In this document: positions 1 to 9,227 of the stretch, in pieces | Layout of the letters: the number at the start of each line of letters is the position of its first letter | Position numbering within the stretch: position 1 is the first letter of the stretch | Assembly: GCA_003049485.1 (NCBI GenBank) | Contig: PYST01000418.1 | Coordinates: forward strand, 14,381 to 30,723 | Direction: 5' to 3' | Length of the DNA stretch: 16,343 nt | Source: Ophioceras dolichostomum | Lineage: Eukaryota > Ascomycota > Sordariomycetes > Magnaporthales > Ophioceraceae | Notes under the pieces: model-generated | The model's input: only the letters and a program-made list of their open reading frames with translations | Database searches by the model: none | What the model was told of the DNA's origin: nothing | Made by a program: the position numbers and the translations under genes

Positions 1-329
1 CGCCGCCATTGCTGGCCAACAAATCGTCGCGCTTCCTGAACACTTTTAATACTTGGATTTTTTATTGCAGCTGAGCGAGCGAAGGACATCACTCTTTCTT
101 TGATTTTTTTCACTTCCTTTTTCCCCCTCCTTCCCCCTTTCCTCCCTTCTTCCACTACTCTTCGAATTCTTCGATCCTGATGTTCGGAACATTCCTACCT
201 TCATTGCGCAATGGAGATAACAAGAAGGACACAATGTTGAAAACAAGGTTTTTTCCACCCACCCTCTGTTCCACCTAACTAACGGCGGGCAGCGGGCAGC
301 GGGCGGCGGGAGGCGGCGGCGGCGGTGTC

Positions 330-343
330 GCCCCAATTGGGGC
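330..343. repeat. Perfect 14-bp palindrome containing CCAATTGG
   Basis: The sequence GCCCCAATTGGGGC is its own reverse complement. It contains a CCAAT pentamer on each strand, overlapping at the centre. CCAAT is the core bound by the fungal HAP/CBC complex (established knowledge). Whether this site acts as such is inference, because it lies about 940 bp before the kinase start codon. Confidence 0.5.
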
Positions 344-1179
344 AGCCTGTCGTCCTCCTCAAGCCGCTGCTGCTGCTTTGCTGCTGGTTGTGGTGGTGGT
401 CTGGTTTCGATGATGATCTTTGCTTTGCTGCTGCTGGCCGCTTTCCTTGTGTCCTAACCCCAGCCCAGCCCCAACATCACCGCCACCCGTTCCTTTCCCT
501 CCTGAGATCGCAATTTTTCGGTGTGTCAGCGAGTGCTTTGCTGCTGTTGCTGGGTGCTATCATTCCTCCTCGCCGTTGCTGCTGGTTGGGGCCGATTTAC
601 TTCGTCGGCTTTCGCAATTCTCCCCGAGGCGTCAATTTTCGGCGGCGAAATTCTGCTACAAACGCCCATCACTTGTCACAAGCAACGCGCACGACAGGAT
701 ACGGACTCCTGACCTTCAGGCGCCAACCACCACCATTGAGTCCAGTCGAGTCCACCCACCAACAACTGAACCCACCAGCACACCGCACCCGCACCTGCCC
801 GCACCCTGCCTGCACCGAAGAGAGAACCGGTATCAGCACACCACCACCAGCACAGCCCACCTGCACACAAGCATCTACCTGCCTCTCCATACCCACCTCC
901 CCGTCTTCTGCCGCTTCATCTATGATCTTGATGTACCTTTCTGTCCTGCCCGACTGCCCTTAGTATCGAAGAAGTCCATCTGCATCCGCGACGGTGTGAT
1001 CACAAATTCCATCTCAATCGGTTGTTTTTACCAACCCGCATTTTTGCCCCTCCCTCCTCCACTCACGTTCTCTTACCATTCGCACTTCGTTTCCCCTCCA
1101 CGTCGGGCGCTCCTGCGCGCCTCCTGCCTTTCGCGAACCATTGTCAATCTTCTTTTCTATCGCTCGATCTCGTTTCTTG

Positions 1180-1203
1180 CGGCGGCGGCAGCAGCAGCAG
1201 CAG
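1180..1203 (+). repeat. GGC/AGC trinucleotide run in the SRPK 5' leader
   Basis: A short microsatellite, three GGC-type units followed by about five AGC units, lies roughly 85 bp before the kinase start codon. It is probably transcribed in the 5' leader. It is likely length-variable between strains. Confidence 0.6.
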
Positions 1204-1286
1204 CTCTGTCGCGACCAGCAGGGCTCGAATAGCGCGCTAACGATAGAACCGCCACGACGACGCACTTTCTTAGGCAACACCTCACA

Positions 1287-3452
1287 ATGGGCCACTCGCC
1301 CACATCGTCCTCCGGCCACGAGGACGGCGCCGACAACACAGCGGACGAGGAGGACTCGGAAGACTACTGCAAGGGCGGCTATCACCCGGTGCAGATTGGC
1401 GAGAAGTTTAAGGACGGCAAATACACGGTGGTGCGCAAACTGGGCTGGGGCCACTTCTCGACCGTGTGGCTCTCGCGAGACAACCCGTCGGGCAAGCATG
1501 TGGCCCTGAAAGTCGTGCGATCGGCCGCGCACTACACCGAGACCGCGCTCGACGAGATCAAGCTGCTCAATAAGATCGTCGAGGCCAGGCCCAACCACCC
1601 CGGCCGCAAGCACGTTGTCTCCCTCCTCGACTCGTTCGAACACAAAGGCCCGAACGGCACGCACATCTGCATGGTGTTCGAGGTGCTTGGCGAGAACCTT
1701 TTGGGCCTGATCAAGAGGTGGAACCACCGGGGCATACCGATGCCGCTCGTCAAGCAGATCACTAAGCAGGTCCTGCTGGGTCTCGACTACCTGCACCGCG
1801 AGTGCGGCATCATCCACACCGACCTGAAGCCCGAGAACGTCCTGATCGAGATCGGCGACGTCGAGCAGATCGTCAAGCGCGTCGTCAAGACCGCCGAGAC
1901 GGGTGGCGGCGAAAAGGAGAACAGCCGCAGCGGTCGGAGGCGTCGGAGGACCCTTATCACAGGCAGCCAGCCGCTGCCGTCGCCCCTGAACGCGACGTTC
2001 AACCACGCGAACCTCTTCCCGACACCAAATTCACACTCGAGTCTTGGACAGATGTTGCACGACAGTGAGTCACACGAATCTCCATACGTCAATCCGTCCC
2101 AACGTACATATTTTTTTCCCTTCAGTTTGTTTGCCTCCCTTACCTATCCGTGTTGTGCGACTCTCCGCGTGCATCTCGAGGCATCGTCGATCAACTTCAA
2201 CCTGGCCATCTCGATTGATGCCTGCCCCTCCGTCAATGGGGGAAGTGGGCTGGGCTAGGTTGGGTTGATTTTGATGTTGGGGTCGCCAGCGCAACTGCGC
2301 CTTGTTCTTGATTCTTGATCACGCCATTTCTGCCTTGTTGTCGTGGGGCGGCATGAGTCGTCTATCATTTGCGTTGTGAAACAATAACAGATGGCAATGG
2401 CGGCGTCATTGGCAACAAGGAAAATTGACTAACATATCTGCAACCGAAAGGCTCTAGGAAAGGCGAATCTTCACCCCGAGGCGATGGCGACGATAGGCAG
2501 AAGAGGGAGAAAACAGCGTGAGTAGCCCGAAACCTACATGCCCAGCAACCAAACCCCGCGGAACATAGTCCGTCTATGGATGGACGGACGGATGGATGGA
2601 TGGATGGAACACGGCCCAAGGGCGAAGCACTGATTCTTGCGCTACGTTAGCGAATTCCTCTCCAGGGAAGTTTCTGGTATCTCGCTCGATAAGACCGGGG
2701 AGAAGCGCAAGCAGGCGGACGACAACAGCAGTAACAGCAGCCACGTATACGATATCATCAGTGTCAAGATCGCCGATCTGGGTAATGCCTGCTGGGTCAA
2801 TCACCACTTCACCAACGACATCCAGACGAGGCAGTACCGTTCCCCCGAGGTCATCCTCGGCGCGAAATGGGGTGCTAGCACAGACGTTTGGAGTATGGCT
2901 GCCATGGTGCGTTTTTCCTCTTTCCCCTCTCCATCTCTCGCGAGCCAACCTACCCGGCCTAGCCAACCTCGCCAGCCGCTGACAACCGTGCCACCCTTCC
3001 TACCTTAACAGACATTCGAGCTCATCACAGGCGACTACCTCTTCGACCCGCAATCCGGAACCAAGTACGGCAAAGACGACGACCACATAGCGCAGATCAT
3101 CGAGCTGATGGGACCCTTCCCCAAGTCCCTCTGCCTCTCGGGCAAGTGGTCCCAAGAGATCTTCAACCGCAAGGGGGAGCTCCGGAACATCCACCGACTT
3201 CGCCACTGGGCTCTGCCCGACGTGCTGAGGGAAAAGTACCACTTCAAGCAGGACGAGGCCGAGCGCATCGCCGACTTCCTGACGCCTATGCTAGAGCTGG
3301 TGCCCGAGAAGAGGGCGAACGCTGGTGGGATGGCGGGACATGGCTGGCTGGACGACACGCCGGGGATGAAGGGGGTCAGGATTCAGGGATTGGAGGTCGG
3401 CAGTCGTGGGGAGGGGATCGATGGGTGGGCGAGCGAGGTCAGGAAGCGGTAG
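1287..3452 (+). CDS. srpk: SR-protein-specific serine/threonine kinase (SRPK/Dsk1/Sky1 family), four exons
   Basis: Exons 1287-2064, 2451-2517, 2651-2906 and 3012-3452 join into a 513-residue protein with no internal stop. The kinase is in two blocks split by a spacer, as in all SRPKs. Lobe 1 has the glycine loop GWGHFSTVW (53-61), ALK lysine 75, and catalytic HTDLKPEN (177-184, Asp179). The spacer (about 193-318) is rich in R, S and D. Lobe 2 starts with DLG (324-326), then TRQYRSPEV (341-349) as the activation-segment end, STDVWS (358-363), and a C-terminal block with FLTPMLELVPEKRA (456-469). The family phosphorylates Ser in Arg-Ser repeats of SR proteins and of Npl3-type mRNA export factors, acting in cytoplasm and nucleus. 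The length fits the fungal family (about 500-570). The ATG at 1287 was chosen because it has a good context (CACAATGG) and begins the conserved acidic N-terminus. The exon 3 acceptor at 2650 could instead be 2665, which is also in frame and would drop five residues. Confidence 0.95.
2065..2450 (+). other. SRPK intron 1 (386 nt, in the kinase spacer)
   Basis: The donor is GTGAGT at 2065-2070. The branch-like TTGACTAAC is at about 2425-2433, and the acceptor AAAG ends at 2450. It is phase 1, and splicing restores a Ser codon (260). It is far longer than the other introns here (77-175 nt). The exon 1 frame continues into it and stops at 2256-2258, so retention would give a 323-residue protein lacking the DLG motif and the whole second lobe. 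Confidence 0.85.
2518..2650 (+). other. SRPK intron 2 (133 nt) carrying a GGAT microsatellite
   Basis: The donor GTGAGT at 2518-2523 and acceptor TTAG ending at 2650 join Thr281 through Ala282 to Glu283. The ATGG/ACGG tandem tract lies inside it. No strong CTAAC branch site is visible; CTGAT at about 2630 is the nearest candidate. The acceptor is therefore less certain than the donor. Confidence 0.75.
2576..2608 (+). repeat. (GGAT)n/(GGAC)n tetranucleotide microsatellite
   Basis: About eight units of ATGG or ACGG type lie in tandem within SRPK intron 2. A shorter run of the same unit (GGAT x3) recurs near 3665-3680 after the SRPK stop codon. Confidence 0.85.
2907..3011 (+). other. SRPK intron 3 (105 nt)
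   Basis: The donor is GTGCGT at 2907-2912 and the acceptor TTAACAG ends at 3011. It is phase 0, falling between Met367 and Thr368, just after the DVWS motif. Without splicing the frame ends at a TAA at 3006-3008. Splicing rejoins the conserved TFELITGDYLFDP block. Confidence 0.88.
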
Positions 3453-5423
3453 AATCGAGATGCAAGCGACGACGACTGGTCGGGTCTGGCTGCTGGACAG
3501 GGCAGCTCGAGCATTGGGTGGTGGCAACGGCGGTTCGGTTCGGTGCTTTGGGCGGTCGATCCCTCGTCGGTTGGTCGGTCGGTCGATGCGATTTTGTTCG
3601 CTCGTTCGTCGCCGTCGTCGAGCGAATAACGAAGGGGGGACCGGGTCCAGTCACCCAAGGAAGACGGATGGATGGATGGGATGTAAAGGAAAGGAAGGAA
3701 ACCAACATAAAGCAGCAGAGAGAGACTGGAAGTACTCGCCATCGTCGTCGTCCTCCTCCTCATCGTCCGTCTCGTCGCGCACCCCGTCCGGCCGATGATT
3801 CATTAATGTCACTCACTCACTTCATTGTCACTCACGTCTTCTCTCTCCCTGGCTGGCTCTGGCCTCGCTTCCGCCCGTTGCCATCAGTTTCTCTTCTGTC
3901 ATAAATCTAAAAAGTTAAAAAAAGACGCTCGCTTTCTTTCTTTTCTGTTGTCTTATAATATCATGCCCCTGCTTAAAGCCGCCGTTGTTACTTACCTAGT
4001 TAGTTTTCGTTTCTTCACGCTTCATGGCTTTATCGTCTCTCCGCTGCTTTTTAATACTCTTCCCACGGGATCATGTCATGTCGCCGCGTCATTCTCTCTC
4101 CCTGTCAGCATCGTCCCTCCCACGCCTTCCCCCTATTCTTGTGAGTTGAGGGAGGGAGGCAGGGAGGGCAAGCTGAGGCGGAGGACAAGAACGACAGTCA
4201 GTCAGTCTCTGCGCTTGGCTCTGATACTTGTTCGTCGTCCAACTCCTCCTCTTGGCTTGGCTGACTGGGCTGCTGCTATGGCGGCGCGCTTTGTCCTTTT
4301 GAGTATTTGGCTGGCTTGCTAGGGTCGGTTGTCTTGGTAGACGATGGCTTCGAGGATAGGGTTCGCTGACGAACGAGCTAAAGACCAAGAATTCTGGCAA
4401 AGAAGAGGATGGGATTTTTCGTTCGCTCAGGACGGAGTGGGTGGTTTGGACTGGATTGGGTTGGGCGAATAGAGGAGGAAGGGAAGCAGAAGGGAATGGG
4501 ATGATATGATGGGGTAGTGACGACGACGAAGGGCCTTCTTTCTTTATTCTTCGTGTCTGGAGATGGGAGAACGAAAAGAGACAGAATACAGCCGTCCTGA
4601 TACGTTTCCTTTTTTGGGTTTGCTTCATCGTTCAGACTGCTTTTCCGGTGTTGTTTTTGGTTTCTAATTCTGAGGGGATGGGGAAGACGGGGAAGAAGGA
4701 GAGAGAGAGGGCAGAGTGGTATTCCTTCTCTCATCTATACATGCGGCTGGCTACGAACCGGCCACCAAAGAACTGGAATCTCGGCTCGACATTTGCGTCT
4801 CCTTTTCTTTTCGGAGAGACGTGAAAAAGATAGACAGACAGAAACGCAGACAGAGGTGCACATTGCCGAGCACCGAGCAGCAGCAGTGCTTACATACCTA
4901 CACACGACGATATATGACCTGATGTTCAATGGTTCAAGTACAGCATACCCCATCCCCCACCCCTCTTTTGAACTGCTTGCTTTTCGCTTCTCCATGTGGA
5001 CTCTTGCATGCGGGAGGAAACTGGACCAATTAGTGATATATGGGTATATAGATCATGGATGAGATGGGAAAATGGAAACACGAACGGGAACGTGGGAGAA
5101 CACGGTATGATCAGCAGCGACGAGAGAGAGGCTGAGAATAGAGGGAGAGAACACAGCGAGAAGACGAGCTAGGGAGGAAAGGAGTTCGAAGGCAAATAAA
5201 CTGCAGTCTACCTAGATGCTGATAGCTAGAATAGCTGCTCTTCGTTTCCATTCTGTGGTCTCTAACTTATCTTCGCTTCGCTCTAGAACGCTGTTGCTCT
5301 TTAAACTTAGGTTGACTTCTATGCGCATCCGCAACCTCATAACTCGAAGATGAAACCCAAAACCATAAAAAGCCACCTTAACTCATGTAACCCGAACAAT
5401 GACACGAACTTTACGAACTTTAA
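3453..5423. other. Non-coding region between convergent SRPK and IWS1 genes
   Basis: These 1.97 kb hold the 3' ends of both neighbours and no gene I can support. The longest open frame (4089-4628, minus) encodes a Ser/Pro/Lys/Arg-rich string without domain features. A/T-rich sequence at 3895-3960, including ATAAATCTAAAAAGTTAAAAAA-like bases, is a plausible 3'-end region for SRPK. Two stretches, about 4370-4740 and 5040-5190, are strongly purine-rich on the plus strand. A CTCC/TCG-type low-complexity patch lies at about 3740-3780. The length is large for a convergent gap in a compact fungal genome. Confidence 0.6.
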
Positions 5424-6886
5424 TTACCGCTTGCCCTTTGCCTTCTGTGTCATCTTCCGGAAGGCCTCCATGCCTCCCGCGCCGAGCGGACGGTGGTCGA
5501 CACCGCGGGCATTCGCGTCGAAGGTGCTGTTGGGCGCGATAGTGTAGGTCTGCGGCAGACCCGGGGCCCGGGCGCGGTTTGAGGGCAGCTTGGGCGCCAG
5601 CTTCTTCTGGATGTCGGCCTCGAACATGGATGCGCCGGCAGGGCGGGCCGGGGCGAGCTCGGTCTGCGAGCCGGTGTACATGGCGGCCTCTTGGGCTTGT
5701 TTCGCGGCGCTGTTGAGTTGGGGGACATGGTTAGCAGGACGGCAGAGGATGATGCTGGGGGAGGTTGAGGGAGGAAGGGAGAGAGGGATTGAGAAGTAGC
5801 ACCGGTGATGGTGATGATGTAGACATACAAGTAGTCGAAATCGCGAGTCTCGATGTGACGCTTCCTGAAGTCGTCGGTGCGCTTGAGGATGGGGCGACTC
5901 CACTCGCCTATCAACCGCTCGGCCATGCGCTTGACACCAGGCTCCGGCCGGGTGCTCTTGGTGTAGAACAACACCACCTTGCCGATGCCGCTACTAAGCA
6001 GGGCCTCCTTCTCGATGGGCAGGCGCAGGAGGGCGCTGAAGATCTCGCGCTGGATGTTGTAGGCCGGGAGCGAGCCGTCGTTGAGCGGCTCGAGGAAGAA
6101 GCGGACCGACTGGAGGAAGTTGGTCTCGGGGTCGAGCACGGCGTGCTGGATCGAGTTGCGGTTCAGCAGCGCCACCACCTGCGGCAGCAGCTTGAGCTTC
6201 TCCACGGCCGGCTTGCCGTCCTCGCGCGCCTTGTTGTCGGCGATGCAGGCGTTCTCCATGCTGATCTTCAGCTCGGCGATCTCCTCGTCTTCCTGCTCCT
6301 CGAGGTCGACCTCGTCCTTCTTGCGCCGCCGCTTGCCCGGGTTCTTGGCCGCCGCGTCCATCGCCCGCTTCAGCGCGAGACGTCGTCGCTCCTTCGGGTC
6401 TAGAGTGGTCTCGTCTATCTCGGCTTCGGGGGTCTTGGCCTTGAGAGCACGCTTGCCGCCGTCGCCTCCAATCGGTCTGCGGGAGCGCCGGCCGCCGGCA
6501 CCGCTGTCGCCGTCGATGCCAGAGCTGTCGCCGTCTTCGTTGCCGCCCGCCGGGTCGGTGCGGCGCTTCTTCTCTCGGCGGCCTTCCCTGGGTTTCCTGG
6601 CCGCGGCCTCGCCGTCCGGTCGCTTCCGCTTCGACGCCTTCAGGCTCTTGGCGATGTCCTCGTAGTCGCGCTCCTCGACTCGCGCGGTGTCTGGGTTATA
6701 TTCCTCCTCGAATACGCCCTCGTCGATGTCGGACAGGACGTCGGAGTCGTCATCGCCTCCATCATCAGAGCGGGGAGCGGCGGCCGCGGGTAAGTCGTCG
6801 TTCTCTTCGCTTTGCTGGCGGGGGGTGGTCTCCTCCTCGTCACGGGCGGGCGCCGGAGAGTCGCCGTTTTGCGAGGAGTCGGACAT
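5424..6886 (-). CDS. IWS1: Transcription elongation factor IWS1/Spn1, two exons
   Basis: Exon 1 (6886-5829) and exon 2 (5709-5424) give 447 residues. IWS1/Spn1 binds Spt6 and RNA polymerase II and supports elongation, mRNA processing and export in the nucleus. Residues 1-200 are disordered and highly charged: an acidic patch DVLSDIDEGVFEEEYNPD (49-66), then K/R-rich stretches resembling nuclear localisation signals (KRKRP at 86-90, REKKRRT at 104-110, KRRRKK at 185-190). The folded core (about 228-333) matches the TFIIS N-terminal-like domain of the family, with LLPQVVALLNRNSIQHAVLD, the FFLEPLNDGSLP stretch, and a GEWSRPI end (327-333). The tail is basic and ends in KGKR. The core and tail are characteristic, and I am confident in the family. 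The ATG at 6886 opens the acidic N-terminus. The gene shares a 567-bp divergent promoter with the Brl1-type gene. Confidence 0.94.
5710..5828 (-). other. IWS1 intron (119 nt)
   Basis: Read on the minus strand, the donor is GTATGT (5828-5823), the branch-like CTGCTAAC lies near 5734, and the acceptor CAACAG ends at 5710. It is phase 2, rejoining Phe353. If unspliced, exon 1 would run into an unrelated Ser/Pro-rich tail. The spliced reading continues into the conserved C-terminal tail. Confidence 0.9.
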
Positions 6887-7453
6887 TCTGGAGGAAGGCA
6901 GCGATTATGGAACGAGGGCGGAATCGGCGGCGGATGGACGGGACGGGGCCTGAGGAGGAGGGCAAACGACGGGCGGAGGCTGCCAAACGAAACTTAAGGA
7001 AAGCTGTGATTGGCTAAAGCGATAGATGCAGCGGTTGGAGGGAAATACCAGACAATCGTTCAGTGTCGGTCCTGATGGAAGATCGGATCTCTTTCGGACA
7101 GAGCGAACTTAAGCATCGAATTCAAGGCTCTCTCGGTGTAAAAAAGATGGGCTCCTTTTGGACTGCGTCTTGGCGCGCCTGTCGAAGCTCCACAAGTGAT
7201 GAGCAAAAGCCCCACATTCAATCGGAAAGCTCCATGCCTGAGGCAGAAATGCCGGGCCATTTGTTTACTTTGCCATTGTTGCCACCGACGACCGAAGACC
7301 AGTTTTATCAAACGACATCACTGTTGTCCAAATTCACTGCCTTTTACAACGAAATATCGCACCGTGCGCGGTGTTTACCTTGCTTCGAGCTTCGCATTCC
7401 CAAATGCTAGATGATTAGGAATTGCATCTTTCTACTTTTTTTTTTCGGGCATC
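6887..7453. promoter_or_regulatory. Bidirectional promoter between IWS1 and the Brl1-type gene
   Basis: The 567 bp separate two divergent start codons, so both 5' leaders and both promoters lie here. On the Brl1 side a T-rich tract (about 7436-7445) directly precedes the ATG. On the IWS1 side a CCAAT box reads toward that gene. Open frames here (for example 7063-7410) have no recognisable domain. Confidence 0.75.
7009..7013 (-). promoter_or_regulatory. CCAAT box
   Basis: ATTGG on the plus strand (in TGTGATTGGCT) is a CCAAT box on the minus strand, about 123 bp before the IWS1 ATG. That is the usual distance for the fungal HAP/CBC complex. Function is inferred from motif and position only. 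Confidence 0.4.
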
Positions 7454-9191
7454 ATGGGCGATTCACGGAGCTACGAGGGCCATATGGACTGGCAGTACAA
7501 TAACCAGGGTCCTGTCGACATCACCAGTCCATTCGTGCAGGCGTCGCAACAGTCTAAGATTTGTGAGTTCCTTCCCCCCCTTCCCCTCTAGATTTGACCT
7601 CTTTCTCCCACAATCTGCTAACAAATTTTCCCTTCGTTCCCCCGCCGACCACAGCTTCCTTCGCAAGCTCTCCGTCAAAATACCCCGGGTTCGGGTCAAA
7701 CTCGTTCGCACAACCCCGTTCGGAATCGAGGCTAGACTCGCCGTTCAAGCCACAACAACCTCCGCAGTCGTCGTTCTTCAATCCCAAATTCCAGAGCCAG
7801 CGGCCAATCGCGCCGCCATTTCGCAACACGGCCTTCACGACCCCACAGCGCCGTGTCGAAGAGCTCGCGACCGAGTTTTCTCCGGCGGAGTCAAGCCCAG
7901 CAGCGACGGACACGTCAGAGATGGTGCCGCTCGACACTCCCGAGGCCGACCACACCAACCGCAACGACGACCTGGACAATGCGACTATAACCCCCGCCAT
8001 GGCGGCCAAGAAGAACATCTTCGCGTCGCTGGCGTTGGGTGGCGCCAAAAGCAGCTCTACCAACCACACCTCGGGCCGCGGCGAGCTACCCCGAGCGAGA
8101 GTGGACTTCCGACAGCGGGACAAGATCAGGAAGCGCAGGCGGCAGTTTGGCGACAGGGATGTCGGCAGCGTGCGCTCTCGGGGCTTGAACCACTACTCGG
8201 ACGAGTCGGACAGCGACTGGGAGGAGGACGACAGGTCCTCATCTGACGGTCGCCGTGGAAGCGGCAGTGGCAGGAGGCGGAGACGCAGCGGACAGCAGCA
8301 GGGATGGTTCAGCAGCTTCCTGACCGCGATCCACGACCACCCGAACGCGCCCGTCATCCTGTCGTGGTGGATCCAGTTCGGCATCAACCTCTTCTTCGCC
8401 GGCCTCGGCGCCATGGTGTTCGTCGCGCTGGGCTCCATGGTCATGTCCGATTTCAGGTTTGCCGCCGCTGAGGCCCGCTCTAAGCTGCTGGCCGAGATGG
8501 AGTTGTGCACACACGAGTACACGAAGAACCGGTGCGCCCCCCGGTCGGAGCGCCTGCCCGCCCTGGCCGTCGTCTGTGACGAGTGGGAGGCCTGCATGAA
8601 CCAGGATCCCAATAAGATCAAGAGCCTCGCCATCTCGTCCAAGCAGATGGCCATCACCATCAACGAGTTCTTCAACGTGCTGAGCTTCAAGGCATGGGTA
8701 AGTTTGATCAAGTTCAAGATACAGTTAAGAAGAAGTGACATCTGCTAACAGTTATTGTCTGATGACAACAACAGGGTTTCATTCTCTCTCTGGTAATCGT
8801 CTTCCTCCTCGCGAACAACCTCGGCTTCAACAAATTCCGCCAGTCGATGAACGCCGAGGTGAGGCACCAACCACTGATGCCCTCGCAGCCGGCCATGCCG
8901 CCCACCCCGCGCCACCCACAGCTGTTCCCGCCGCCGGGCCAGCACGACCCCAAACAGGCCTTCATCTGGGCGCCCGTGACGCCCAAGAACCTGCGTCACG
9001 GAGCCCTATTCCTAGGCGCCGACGCCACCGACACAGACGACTCGCCAACCGGCATCGGCTCGGAGCTCAAGTCCATCATGCCGCCGCCGCCGTCGGGGGT
9101 GGAACCGTCCAGTCGTCGGAGTCCGAGCAAGGGCGAGAGGGATCGAGCGCATAGCCCTACTAAGCATAGGAGTCCTTCTAAGTACTACTGA
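7454..9191 (+). CDS. brl1: Brl1/Brr6-type nuclear envelope protein, three exons
   Basis: Exons 7454-7562, 7655-8697 and 8775-9191 give 522 residues. The family (di-sulfide bridge nucleocytoplasmic transport domain) sits in the inner nuclear membrane/ER and acts in nuclear-pore assembly, lipid homeostasis and mRNA export. The N-terminal 265 residues are disordered, with Pro/Ser/Gln-rich, acidic (DESDSDWEEDD) and Arg-rich (RRRRR) parts. Next come a transmembrane helix (about 270-299, VILSWWIQFGINLFFAGLGA), a lumenal domain with four cysteines at 321, 330, 344 and 350 (the family signature, expected to form two disulfides), an amphipathic stretch (about 356-380), and a second transmembrane helix (about 385-401). 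The C-terminal tail is Pro-rich and ends in SPSK/SPTK motifs. The ATG at 7454 is the first in frame, after a T-rich leader. The four-Cys pattern makes the family clear; assignment to Brl1 rather than Brr6 is not resolved. Confidence 0.92.
7563..7654 (+). other. Brl1-type gene intron 1 (92 nt)
   Basis: The donor is GTGAGT (7563-7568), the branch-like CTGCTAAC is at 7616-7623, and the acceptor CACAG ends at 7654. It is phase 1 and restores Ser37. It links the ATG exon to the long second exon. Confidence 0.9.
8698..8774 (+). other. Brl1-type gene intron 2 (77 nt)
   Basis: The donor is GTAAGT (8698-8703), the branch-like CTGCTAAC is at 8742-8749, and the acceptor AACAG ends at 8774. It is phase 0, between Trp384 and Gly385, at the start of the second transmembrane helix. 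Unspliced, the frame ends at 8748, and the second membrane segment and tail would be lost. Confidence 0.92.
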
Positions 9192-9227
9192 GGGGCGTCA
9201 CCGTCACTTGTTGTTTGATCAGCGGGT

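Larger units (their letters stand above)
1..1286. promoter_or_regulatory. Upstream region and probable 5' leader of the SRPK gene
   Basis: I find no convincing gene here. The sequence is low in complexity: G/C-rich GGC runs near 280-330, repeated GCTGCTG around 365-440, and a strongly pyrimidine/CCACC-rich stretch from about 720 to 1100, as is common upstream of fungal start codons. The open frames at 325-963 and 420-1232 are rich in Pro, Ser, Thr, Cys and Leu with no recognisable domain; they look like uORFs or chance frames. A possible start codon on the minus strand (CAT at 7-9, reading M-A-A out of the window) hints at a divergent gene beyond the left edge, but nine bases cannot support a call. 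Transcript mapping would be needed to place the leader. Confidence 0.5.

Noticed and set aside
1..70. Possible last exon of an upstream plus-strand gene (a TTTATTGCAG acceptor-like sequence ends at 70), or the first codons of a divergent minus-strand gene
   Set aside because: Several frames give short plausible peptides, and none can be chosen from so few bases.
420..1232. Plus-strand open frame of 270 residues before SRPK
   Set aside because: The composition is dominated by Pro, Ser, Thr, Cys and Ala from pyrimidine-rich DNA, with no domain. It is better explained as leader or promoter sequence.
1014..2006. Minus-strand open frame (330 residues) antisense to SRPK exon 1
   Set aside because: The plus strand has an unmistakable kinase domain. 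The antisense frame is Val/Leu/Asp/Arg-rich, as is typical of the complement of GC-rich codons.
4089..4628. Minus-strand open frame of 179 residues between SRPK and IWS1
   Set aside because: It is a Ser/Pro/Arg/Lys-rich string with no hydrophobic core, from a purine-rich plus strand. I treat the region as non-coding.
4926..4940. GGTTCAAGTAC, similar to a tRNA B box
   Set aside because: No matching A box or cloverleaf stems could be found around it, and the final CC of the B box is missing.
5765..6403. Plus-strand open frame (212 residues) antisense to IWS1
   Set aside because: It is Leu/Val/Glu/Asp/Arg-rich, the mirror of the IWS1 core codons, and has no start context or domain of its own.
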